A stretch of 36,157 nt of DNA, taken from positions 1 to 36,157 of the forward strand of contig NZ_JAJOHW010000127.1 of assembly GCF_021129195.1 (NCBI RefSeq). The letters run 5' to 3'. The translations under genes were made by a program, and so were the position numbers. Each line of letters opens with the position of its first letter. The first letter of the stretch is position 1. Under the pieces are notes generated by a model. The model made no database searches. It was not told the DNA's origin and saw only the letters and a list, made by a program, of their open reading frames with translations. The stretch comes from Chromobacterium aquaticum. GTDB taxonomy: Bacteria; Pseudomonadota; Gammaproteobacteria; Burkholderiales; Chromobacteriaceae. Below are positions 1-5,251 of the stretch, piece by piece.

Positions 1-96
1 CAAGGCGAAAACCGCTGAGAAATGAGCATTTCGAAGCCGTACTCACCCTGCCACGTCTCACGAAGCGCAGCAGACTTTGAACAGGCTCTTAGAAGA
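1..96. mobile_element. Possible terminal fragment of an insertion sequence or dispersed repeat
   Basis: The first ~96 bases contain no convincing gene. Read on the minus strand, the segment begins CTAAGAGCCTGTTCAAAG, which resembles the terminal inverted repeats of some IS5-type elements, and a short open frame on the plus strand runs off the left edge and stops at 78-80. The other end would lie outside the window, so neither a matching terminal repeat nor a target duplication can be seen. The assignment rests on general resemblance only. Confidence 0.22.
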
Positions 97-201
97 GGTT
101 TGTGATCCGTCGCTCCGCCGCGAGAGCGGCGCGCGCCGTCCAACTCATGCTCAAACTTTCAACACGGCGGATCAGAAATATCGATTGGCGCGCGGCGGCG
201 C

Positions 202-399
202 TCAGTGGCGCAAAAAGGCGAACAAGGCCACCAAGGCGATACAGGCAATCAGCGCCGCATGCAGCAAAGCCTCCTCCTGGCGCGCGCTGGGCCGCCATTT
301 GAAGTGGCGCTTGGCGTCAGCCAGCGGCAACTGAGGAGAAAAATGCTGGTAAACAGCGCTGTGACTTCGATCTGCGGAATCAGGATGGCCGCTTTTCAT
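202..399 (-). CDS. Candidate small protein with a C-terminal membrane segment
   Basis: A 65-residue ORF not recognised as any family. The N-terminal 43 residues are polar and basic; residues 44-62 (ALLHAALIACIALVALFAF) form one hydrophobic helix, followed by a short basic tail, as in small single-pass or tail-anchored membrane proteins. A plausible sigma70 promoter and an 18-bp inverted repeat lie just upstream on the same strand, which favours a real gene. Against it, the Shine-Dalgarno is weak and other frames are also open here. It may be a chance ORF. Confidence 0.35.
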   Translation of the reverse strand: MKSGHPDSADRSHSAVYQHFSPQLPLADAKRHFKWRPSARQEEALLHAALIACIALVALFAFLRH

Positions 400-420
400 G
401 AGAAATAACTCTGAAGTTGT

Positions 421-475
421 CGGGTGTAAGCAATTTTACACCCGCCACTCTATGCTCTTTACATTTTTTATACAA
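421..475 (-). promoter_or_regulatory. Minus-strand promoter with downstream palindromic operator-like repeat
   Basis: On the minus strand TTGTAT (475-470) and TAGAGT (452-447) are spaced 17 bp. Directly downstream is the inverted repeat CGGGTGTAA-GCAATT-TTACACCCG (421-444), 9-bp arms with a 6-bp centre. It has no T-run on either strand, so it looks more like an operator or 5'-UTR hairpin than a terminator. It would control the small ORF ending at 202. The regulator is unknown; the spacing does not fit the TyrR box. Confidence 0.4.
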
Positions 476-530
476 GCGCGGTGAGCTGACCGTTGGGCAC
501 GGCGATTTTCCGCGCCCGGACTGATCCAGA

Positions 531-1571
531 TCAAATTCCGCCGGCTCTCCCTTCAAAACCCATCAGCACATTGACCGCATTGACGCCGATATCGTCCACC
601 ATATAACCACCCTCCATCACGAATAGCGTGGGCAAGCCCAGGCCACCCAGGGTTTCGCCCAGGCGCAGGAAGTCCTCGCTCTCCAGGCGGAACTGGCTGA
701 TCGGGTCTTCCTTGAAGGTGTCCACCCCCAATGACACCACCAGCGCGTCCGGCGCATAGGCGGCTACTCTCCCGCAGGCGTGGCGCAAGGCCTCGCCATA
801 GGCCGGCCAGCCAGTGCCATGCGGCAGCGGGTAATTATGATTGAAGCCCAGGCCGGCGCCGGCGCCCGCCTCGTCGCGATGGCCGGAAAAATATGGATAG
901 GAAGATTTGGGATCGCCATGCAGGGACAGGAACATCACATCGTCGCGCTGGTAAAAAATGCTCTGCCCGCCATTGCCATGGTGGTAATCCACGTCCAGCA
1001 GCGCCACCCGGCGCGCGCCGCCGTCCAGGCAGGACTGCACCGCGATCGCGGCATTGTTCAGATAGCAATAGCCACCCATATACTCGGCCGCCGCATGATG
1101 GCCGGGCGGACGGCACAACGCGAAAGCGCTGCTCTCTCCGGCCAGCAAGGCGTCCATGCCGGTCAATGCCAGGTTGGCGCTGGCGCTGACCGCGCGCCAA
1201 GTGCCGGCGGTGATCGCCACGCCAGCGTCCATCGCGTAGAAACCCAGCTTGCCGTCAATGAACTCCGGCTCGATATCGCTGCGCAGGTCGCGCACCGGCC
1301 AGATCAGCGGCAAGGCGTCGTGACTGCGGCCGGTGGCCGCCCACTCGTCCCAGGCTTGCTCCAGAAAACGCACATAGCGCGCGCTGTGCACCCGCGCATA
1401 GCGCGCGCTGTCATACTCGCCCGGCGCCGCCACCGGCCCCAATCCCATCGCCCGCACCCGCGCCAGAATGGTGTCCGCGCGCCCCGGTTGCTCGAAACAG
1501 GGCATCAACACCCCGTCCTTCAGTTCGCAACCGTGATGCAAATGATGCGCATCGCTGTAAATCGTCAGCAT
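531..1571 (-). CDS. Acetylpolyamine amidohydrolase (histone deacetylase superfamily)
   Basis: A 346-residue zinc hydrolase of the arginase/deacetylase fold, expected to remove acetyl groups from acetylated polyamines in the cytoplasm. The active-site residues are in place: tandem histidines H158-H159 in PPGHH, zinc ligands D195 and H197 in DVDYHHGN, D284 in LGVDTF, and tyrosine Y323 in EGGY. These numbers coincide with those published for the Mycoplana ramosa enzyme (about 341 residues), which makes polyamine deacetylation more likely than acetoin or histone substrates. The start at 1571 follows a strong GGAGGG site; a longer open frame reaching 1760 would overlap the divergent regulator and has no such site. 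It is transcribed away from an Lrp-type regulator across 126 bp. Confidence 0.9.
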   Translation of the reverse strand: MLTIYSDAHHLHHGCELKDGVLMPCFEQPGRADTILARVRAMGLGPVAAPGEYDSARYARVHSARYVRFLEQAWDEWAATGRSHDALPLIWPVRDLRSDIEPEFIDGKLGFYAMDAGVAITAGTWRAVSASANLALTGMDALLAGESSAFALCRPPGHHAAAEYMGGYCYLNNAAIAVQSCLDGGARRVALLDVDYHHGNGGQSIFYQRDDVMFLSLHGDPKSSYPYFSGHRDEAGAGAGLGFNHNYPLPHGTGWPAYGEALRHACGRVAAYAPDALVVSLGVDTFKEDPISQFRLESEDFLRLGETLGGLGLPTLFVMEGGYMVDDIGVNAVNVLMGFEGRAGGI

Positions 1572-1630
1572 TCTCCACCCTCCCTTTAATCGCGATAGCG
1601 AAAGTATGCGCCCAGGCCATGGCAATAGTT

Positions 1631-1660
1631 TTGCTTTTACGCCTCCCATAGCGCTAATCT
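1631..1660 (+). promoter_or_regulatory. Candidate sigma70 promoter of the lrp-type regulator
   Basis: TTGCTT (1631-1636) and TAATCT (1655-1660) are separated by 18 bp, about 37 bp before the regulator's ATG, in the divergent region shared with the deacetylase gene. The match is moderate. Confidence 0.35.
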
Positions 1661-1697
1661 GGAGCAAGAATAGACTCTTAAAAAGCGATGATTGAGC

Positions 1698-2171
1698 ATG
1701 AATAGACTCAAAACCCCGCTGGATGATACCGATAAAACACTGCTGCGCTTGCTGCAGCAAGATGGCTCCCTGTCCAACCCCAAGCTGGCGGAGCGGCTAT
1801 CCCTCAGCGTCACGCCGTGCTGGCGGCGGCTGAAGCGCCTGGAGGAAGCCGGCTATATCAAGGACTATCAAGCCAATCTGGACCGCCGCAAGCTGGGCTA
1901 CGATGTGCTGGCCTTCGTGCGGCTCAGCTTCGGCGAGCACGCCGACGATGCGCCCAACCGCTTCGAGCTGCAGATGCAGGAACGCCCGGAGGTGCTGTCC
2001 TGTCACAAGATCACCGGCGACGCCGACTACCTGCTGCAAGTGGTCGCGCCCAGCCTGGATGCCTACAGCGACTTCATCGAAACCGTGCTGCGCAAGACGC
2101 CCGGCCTGCACGCTATTCATTCCAGCCTGGCGCTGCGCGAGATCAAGGCCGGCAGCCGCTTGCCCATCTAG
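1698..2171 (+). CDS. Lrp/AsnC family transcriptional regulator
   Basis: A 157-residue protein of normal Lrp/AsnC length. Residues ~7-55 form the winged helix-turn-helix (LDDTDKTLLRLLQQDGSLSN, then VTPCWRRLKRLEEAGYI); residues ~70-145 form the RAM ligand-binding domain, with the GDADYLLQV segment typical of the effector and oligomer interface. Such proteins bind DNA as dimers or octamers and respond to amino acids or related metabolites. The ATG at 1698 is preferred over a TTG two codons earlier. It is divergent from the acetylpolyamine deacetylase and followed after 16 bp by a glutathione transferase gene, so it probably controls one or both, and perhaps itself. The effector cannot be read from the sequence. 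Confidence 0.9.
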   Translation: MNRLKTPLDDTDKTLLRLLQQDGSLSNPKLAERLSLSVTPCWRRLKRLEEAGYIKDYQANLDRRKLGYDVLAFVRLSFGEHADDAPNRFELQMQERPEVLSCHKITGDADYLLQVVAPSLDAYSDFIETVLRKTPGLHAIHSSLALREIKAGSRLPI

Positions 2172-2187
2172 CCCTGGAAACCCGCCC

Positions 2188-2862
2188 ATGATCATCGTCC
2201 ATCATCTGAATAATTCGCGCTCGCAGCGCGTGCTGTGGTTATTGGAAGAACTGAACCTGCATTACCGGGTGCAGCACTACCAGCGCGACCCGGTCACCCT
2301 GCTCGCGCCGCCCGAACTGAAGGCGGTGCATCCACTCGGCAAATCCCCGGTAATCTGCGACGGCGAGCTGACGCTGGCGGAATCCGGCGCCATCATCGAA
2401 TACCTGGTGGACAGCTATGGCTCCGGCCGGCTCAAGCCCGCCGCCGGCACGCCGGAAAGCCACGACTACCGCTTCTGGCTGCACCATGCGGAAGGCTCGC
2501 TGATGCCGCCGCTGGTGATGAGCCTGGTACTGTCGCGGCTGGAACAGCCGCCGGTGCCCTGGTGGCTGCGCCCGCTGGCACGCAAGCTGGCCGCCGGCGT
2601 CCGCGGTGCTTATCTGCAACCGCTGCTGACGCAGCTGCTGGCTCATGCCGACCGGCAGCTGGCGCGCACCGGCTGGTTCGCCGGCGCCGCCTTCAGCGCC
2701 GCCGACATCCAGATGAGCTTTCCGCTGGAAGCGGCGCGCGCGCGCGGCGTCTTGAACGCCGAGCACCCTCGCGCGCTGGACTTCCTCTGCCGCATCCACG
2801 CGCGCCCGGCCTACCGGGCCGCGCTGGAACAAGGCGGACCTTACGCTTATGGCGCGGATTGA
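2188..2862 (+). CDS. Glutathione S-transferase family protein
   Basis: A 224-residue soluble enzyme with the two-domain GST layout. The N-terminal thioredoxin-like domain (~1-80) has an NSRSQRVLWLLEEL start, where the Ser/Arg region supplies the glutathione-activating residue, a cis-proline region (GKSPV) and the ESGAIIEYL glutathione-binding motif. The all-helical C-terminal domain (~90-215) includes the DIQMSFPLE helix cap typical of bacterial GSTs. It starts 16 bp after the Lrp-type regulator and probably shares its transcript. The substrate is not predictable. A start at 2188 is the only one that yields a complete N-terminal domain; an open frame beginning near 1903 overlaps the regulator and is artefactual. 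Confidence 0.88.
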   Translation: MIIVHHLNNSRSQRVLWLLEELNLHYRVQHYQRDPVTLLAPPELKAVHPLGKSPVICDGELTLAESGAIIEYLVDSYGSGRLKPAAGTPESHDYRFWLHHAEGSLMPPLVMSLVLSRLEQPPVPWWLRPLARKLAAGVRGAYLQPLLTQLLAHADRQLARTGWFAGAAFSAADIQMSFPLEAARARGVLNAEHPRALDFLCRIHARPAYRAALEQGGPYAYGAD

Positions 2863-3011
2863 ACCTCTGGCAATTGCCGCCTATATCAAACCACGTCAAT
2901 AAAATCGCGCCACGCCAGCATGAAATAAGGCCCGCCCATTTTGATTCCTCATGCTCGTCGCTTATTTAGTGTTGCGGCGCACACAAAAGCACAAAAAAGT
3001 TTGATTCAGGA

Positions 3012-3040
3012 TTGCCTAGCACCAAAAAGCCCCCTATAAT
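3012..3040 (+). promoter_or_regulatory. Sigma70 promoter of the Mg2+ transport operon
   Basis: TTGCCT (3012-3017) and a perfect TATAAT (3035-3040) are separated by 17 bp, predicting transcription from about 3046, 25 nt before the first leader peptide. GTTTGA and GATTGC, 11 bp apart and overlapping the -35 region, are reminiscent of a PhoP direct repeat but poor matches. The rest of the 149 bp from the GST stop to 3011 is AT-richer and shows no gene or clear terminator. Confidence 0.6.
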
Positions 3041-3071
3041 CCCAGCATCTTAAATACTGCAAAGGTTCATC

Positions 3072-3128
3072 GTGGACAACGACGGAAGTAGTCGATCTTG
3101 TATCGCAACGCCGTCTTGCAGGATTTAG
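3072..3128 (+). CDS. Leader peptide 1 of the mgtA-type operon
   Basis: A short ORF starting with GTG and encoding MDNDGSSRSCIATPSCRI. AAAGG at 3061-3065 gives a Shine-Dalgarno with 6-nt spacing. It begins about 25 nt after the predicted transcription start, has an acidic N-terminus (D-N-D) and carries the RSC motif seen in leaders 2 and 3. Its stop codon lies in the 5' part of the hairpin at 3113-3161, so a ribosome finishing the peptide would open that stem, as expected for an attenuation or sensing leader. By analogy with enterobacterial MgtL it may report low Mg2+ by failing to complete translation. It is the least proline-rich of the four. Confidence 0.5.
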   Translation: MDNDGSSRSCIATPSCRI

Positions 3129-3161
3129 CAGACTCTCTTCTCTGCCACATCCTGCAATGAC
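3113..3161 (+). promoter_or_regulatory. Strong hairpin overlapping the end of leader peptide 1
   Basis: GTCTTGCAGGAT (3113-3124) pairs with ATCCTGCAA-T-GAC (3149-3161), 12 bp with one bulged T. A second stem GCAGA/TCTGC (3128-3132 with 3141-3145) lies inside. The last five codons and the stop of leader 1 fall in the left arm. No T-run follows, so it is not a simple terminator. The 218 nt from here to the next cistron contain no other gene. Confidence 0.6.
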
Positions 3162-3379
3162 AGGGTGTGGTGTCTAAACATCCGGATTAAGACTCAACAG
3201 CGGCACGCCTGATCAAGCCGCCGGAAGCATCCGGACCCCAGGCCCAAGGGCCAACCCAGACATCGCCAGACTCGCGCCACGCGGGCGTCTTATCCGCCTG
3301 ATCGCGCTTGACCGCCCCTTTACGGCGTTTGCCTTCGGATTTCGTCGCGTCCTCCTTGCATCGCAACGGGGGGAATACC

Positions 3380-3751
3380 ATGCGCTTGATCGCCAAACTG
3401 GCAAACCTGCTGCGCCCGGGCAAAATCGCCGCGCCAGCCGCCGTTTACCAATTGAATATTTTCTGCGTGCACGCCGATCTGACCATGCTGCGCGTGCAAG
3501 CCGCCAAGCAGCTGCATGCACACGGCTTGGAGGTGGAACGCATCGCCTTGACCGCCGGCGACAATGAACTGGCCTGTCTGAGCGTGCTGTTCGCCTGCCC
3601 TGACGCGGCCAGCCGCAGCCTGAACCAGCTGGCGGCTCATTTCTGTCAGCTGCCGCAGGTCAATCGGGTGCACTGGGCGCGCCATGCGCAACGCCCGCGC
3701 GTGCCCAACCGCGCCTTTCTATTGGCCCAGCGGGCCAATCTGGCGCACTGA
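3380..3751 (+). CDS. Small ACT-like protein 1 of the Mg2+ transport operon
   Basis: A 123-residue protein of unknown function. After a basic N-terminus it has a ~80-residue domain (about 22-101) whose predicted beta-alpha-beta-beta-alpha-beta order fits an ACT/ferredoxin-like fold: strand QLNIFCV, helix with R38, HGLEVERI strand, CLSVLFAC strand, helix with N82, and VNRVHW strand. The same positions recur in the two following cistrons (QL-NS-V-x-C, HGL/LGL, LP/MP-x-x-RVRW), so the three are paralogues. The fold recalls the C-terminal ACT-like domain of MgtC, but here it stands alone with no membrane segment. The ATG follows GGGGGAA. A role in Mg2+ transport control is inferred from position only. 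Confidence 0.75.
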   Translation: MRLIAKLANLLRPGKIAAPAAVYQLNIFCVHADLTMLRVQAAKQLHAHGLEVERIALTAGDNELACLSVLFACPDAASRSLNQLAAHFCQLPQVNRVHWARHAQRPRVPNRAFLLAQRANLAH

Positions 3752-3791
3752 ACGCTCACTTGGCGGCCACCGGTCGCCTGATAACCGCCGC

Positions 3792-3806
3792 CCGGGGATG
3801 CCCCGG
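3792..3806 (+). promoter_or_regulatory. GC-rich hairpin between ACT-like protein 1 and leader 2
   Basis: CCGGGG-ATG-CCCCGG forms a 6-bp stem 40 nt after the stop of the first ACT-like gene. No T-run follows, so it may act as an RNA-processing or pausing structure rather than an intrinsic terminator. Confidence 0.3.
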
Positions 3807-3850
3807 CGCCACTTTAAATCGCAAACGCTGCCCGCCAGCAGGAGGTTCTG

Positions 3851-3904
3851 ATGTTGATTGAAGACCCTGAACCGCGACCGTGCCGGCCCATGGCGAATTG
3901 CTGA
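3851..3904 (+). CDS. Leader peptide 2, MgtL-like (acidic/proline-rich)
   Basis: A 17-residue ORF encoding MLIEDPEPRPCRPMANC, with a near-perfect AGGAGG (3840-3845) 5 nt before the ATG, so translation is very likely. The EDPEPRP start closely resembles the alternating acidic/proline start of enterobacterial MgtL (MDPEPTPLPRRR in Salmonella), a class of nascent chain that destabilises the ribosome when Mg2+ is low. The core EPRPCRP is shared with leader 3. It lies 159 nt before the second ACT-like gene, and that gap contains an unusually AT-rich stretch (about 3970-4060). Confidence 0.72.
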   Translation: MLIEDPEPRPCRPMANC

Positions 3905-4032
3905 TCTGAGCCTCTCCCTTATTGCGACAGCGGGACTGGCCAATTAGCCGCCACCGACCATCGCAAACGACCATTGGATTTATTTTCATTTCTGCGTCTA
4001 TAAAACACAGAAGAGAATAATGCTGCCTGTCG

Positions 4033-4051
4033 CATTTTCAAATAGAAAATG
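4033..4051 (+). promoter_or_regulatory. Hairpin at the ribosome-binding site of ACT-like protein 2
   Basis: CATTTTC-AAATA-GAAAATG is a perfect 7-bp stem whose right arm shares its last base with the GAGGGAG Shine-Dalgarno (4051-4057). It could affect initiation of the cistron at 4064. The surrounding AT-rich block also has TTGGAT and TATAAA 19 bp apart, a possible weak internal promoter. Confidence 0.45.
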
Positions 4052-4063
4052 AGGGAGTGAAAT

Positions 4064-4429
4064 ATGCGCCCGAATAAACTGGCTTGGTTATTTAATTACC
4101 TTGTCCGCAATCCAGCCAAACGCCAAAACGAAACCAGCTGCCACCTGAACGTGACATGCGACATCCCGGTGATTACCGCGCTGCGCAAGCAATTGTTCTG
4201 GGAAATGCACATGCTGGGCCTGGCGGCGACCCAAGTCACCATCACGCCCGCGGCCAGTGCCGGGCAAGCCTGCCTGAGCGTGAAGCTGGAATGCCCGCCC
4301 GCTCTGCGCAAAGCCTTCAATGAAATGGCCTTGCGCCTGAGCAAGATGCCGGAAATCCATCGCGTGCGTTGGGGTCGCCGCAAGTCGGAACCCCGCTCGC
4401 CGGCCCGACGCTGGGCCATCAGCGCCTGA
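4064..4429 (+). CDS. Small ACT-like protein 2 of the Mg2+ transport operon
   Basis: A 121-residue paralogue of the proteins at 3380 and 4653. Residues ~26-105 show the same strand-helix-strand-strand-helix-strand order: HLNVTCD, helix with TALRKQL, LGLAATQVTI, CLSVKLECP, helix KAFNEMALRLSKMP and IHRVRWGRR. The C-terminal tail is basic (RRKSEPRSPARRW). There is no signal peptide or membrane helix, so it is probably cytoplasmic. Start ATG at 4064 follows GAGGGAG. It is unlikely to be an enzyme, since no catalytic signature is visible; a ligand- or partner-binding regulatory subunit related to MgtC's C-terminal domain is the best guess. Confidence 0.75.
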   Translation: MRPNKLAWLFNYLVRNPAKRQNETSCHLNVTCDIPVITALRKQLFWEMHMLGLAATQVTITPAASAGQACLSVKLECPPALRKAFNEMALRLSKMPEIHRVRWGRRKSEPRSPARRWAISA

Positions 4430-4463
4430 AGCATTCGAATCCATCCTCCAATAAAGGCCAGCC

Positions 4464-4520
4464 ATGTCTGAAGAACCGGAACCTCGATCTTGCAGACCCG
4501 AGGCCGCCCGCCCCGCCTGA
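4464..4520 (+). CDS. Leader peptide 3, MgtL-like (acidic/proline-rich)
   Basis: An 18-residue ORF encoding MSEEPEPRSCRPEAARPA, with AAAGG (4453-4457) 6 nt before the ATG. Residues 3-11 (EEPEPRSCR) are nearly identical to leader 2 (EDPEPRPCR), although the DNA between and around them differs. This argues for selection on the peptide. It shares the 9-nt string TCGATCTTG with leader 1. Two stable hairpins follow before the next cistron at 4653. Confidence 0.72.
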   Translation: MSEEPEPRSCRPEAARPA

Positions 4521-4524
4521 TCTC

Positions 4525-4542
4525 CGCCGCCTGACGGCGGCG
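4525..4542 (+). promoter_or_regulatory. GC hairpin immediately after leader peptide 3
   Basis: CGCCGCC-TGAC-GGCGGCG, a perfect 7-bp all-GC stem with a tetraloop, begins 5 nt after the leader stop. A ribosome at that stop would cover it. No T-run follows. Confidence 0.5.
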
Positions 4543-4612
4543 TGAGCGGCGCGCGCGCCTCGCCTCCGTCAAACCAAGCCCTGTTATTGCATGCCGCAAG
4601 GCAGGGGGCGGC

Positions 4613-4633
4613 ACGTCCGCACGCCGCGGACGT
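4613..4633 (+). promoter_or_regulatory. Hairpin before the ribosome-binding site of ACT-like protein 3
   Basis: ACGTCCGC-ACGCC-GCGGACGT is a perfect 8-bp stem ending 8 nt before AGGAG (4642-4646) of the cistron at 4653. It is well placed to influence translation or RNA processing. Confidence 0.5.
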
Positions 4634-4652
4634 CCATCGCCAGGAGATCGCC

Positions 4653-5012
4653 ATGAACGACATCATCCGCCACAACATCCGGCCGCAGCGCTACCAGCTG
4701 TCGGTCATCTGCCCCACGCAGGCGGTCAAATCCGTGCGCAGGGAAATCCGCAGCGCCGCGCAGGGACACGGCTTGAAAGTGTCCAGCTGGAACGAAACCC
4801 TGCTCGCCGGCGAATGCCACGCCTCCGGCGAGCCGGCCAACTGGATGCTGGCCACCGAATTCCGCTCCCGCGGCGATGCTTCCATGCACTTTCTGGAAGC
4901 CGTCATGCAGCGGCTGGGCAATCTGCCGCTGACCCGGGTGCGACTGGACATCCTGCCCGGGCACAGCCGCCCGGAGTGGTCCAACACCGTGCGGCCGCTG
5001 GCCCTGGGCTGA
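4653..5012 (+). CDS. Small ACT-like protein 3 of the Mg2+ transport operon
   Basis: A 119-residue paralogue of the two preceding small proteins. It keeps the first strand YQLSVIC, helix VKSVRREIRSAA, HGLKVSSW strand, a somewhat longer central loop (GECHASGEPAN), the MLATEF strand, helix MHFLEAVMQRLGNLP and last strand TRVRLDI. It lacks the RVRW ending of the others (RVRLD). Start ATG at 4653 follows AGGAG; upstream in-frame extension from 4542 would cover the leader hairpins and is unlikely. No membrane segment or enzyme motif is visible. Confidence 0.75.
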   Translation: MNDIIRHNIRPQRYQLSVICPTQAVKSVRREIRSAAQGHGLKVSSWNETLLAGECHASGEPANWMLATEFRSRGDASMHFLEAVMQRLGNLPLTRVRLDILPGHSRPEWSNTVRPLALG

Positions 5013-5072
5013 GCCGCGGGCGGTCGCCGATTCAACTCCCTCTCTCCATCCAATTTACAAAGGAAACACCGC

Positions 5073-5204
5073 ATGACCGACGACAGTTACCCGCTACCGC
5101 CCGCCCTGCACACACCGACAACAAGGCAGGCGGGCGCCCACTTCCAAACCAGAATATCCGCGACACCCGCTGCGCTGCGCCCGCCAGACATCCGTCCCGC
5201 CTGA
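5073..5204 (+). CDS. Leader peptide 4, directly upstream of mgtA
   Basis: A 43-residue ORF starting MTDDSYPLPPAL, preceded by AAAGGA (5059-5064) with 8-nt spacing. It has the acidic-then-proline start of an MgtL-like leader but is longer, with a Pro/Thr/Ala/Arg-rich remainder ending LRPPDIRPA, and it lacks the RSC motif. Its stop codon (5202-5204) directly abuts the hairpin at 5205-5231, and the ATPase start lies only 47 nt further on. It is the weakest sequence match of the four, but the arrangement matches the others. Confidence 0.5.
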   Translation: MTDDSYPLPPALHTPTTRQAGAHFQTRISATPAALRPPDIRPA

Positions 5205-5231
5205 CCCGGCGAAGACCGATGCTGCGCCGGG
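5205..5231 (+). promoter_or_regulatory. Hairpin between leader 4 stop and the mgtA ribosome-binding site
   Basis: CCCGGCG (5205-5211) pairs perfectly with CGCCGGG (5225-5231). The stem starts at the base after the leader stop codon and ends 8 nt before AGGAG (5240-5244). Whether a ribosome occupies the leader stop would decide whether the stem forms. Confidence 0.5.
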
Positions 5232-5251
5232 CCCCGCGCAGGAGACATGAA

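Noticed and set aside
485-499. CviR-like quorum-sensing site CTGACC...GGGCAC
   Set aside because: The half-site spacing is one base short of the consensus and the second half is imperfect.
3040-3380. M-box (Mg2+) or other known riboswitch in the operon leader
   Set aside because: None of the conserved M-box or yybP-ykoY core sequences could be found; leader-peptide control fits better.
4814-5251. Extended N-terminus for the Mg2+ ATPase
   Set aside because: It would overlap ACT-like gene 3 and leader 4 in other frames, and AGGAG is correctly placed only for the ATG at 5252.
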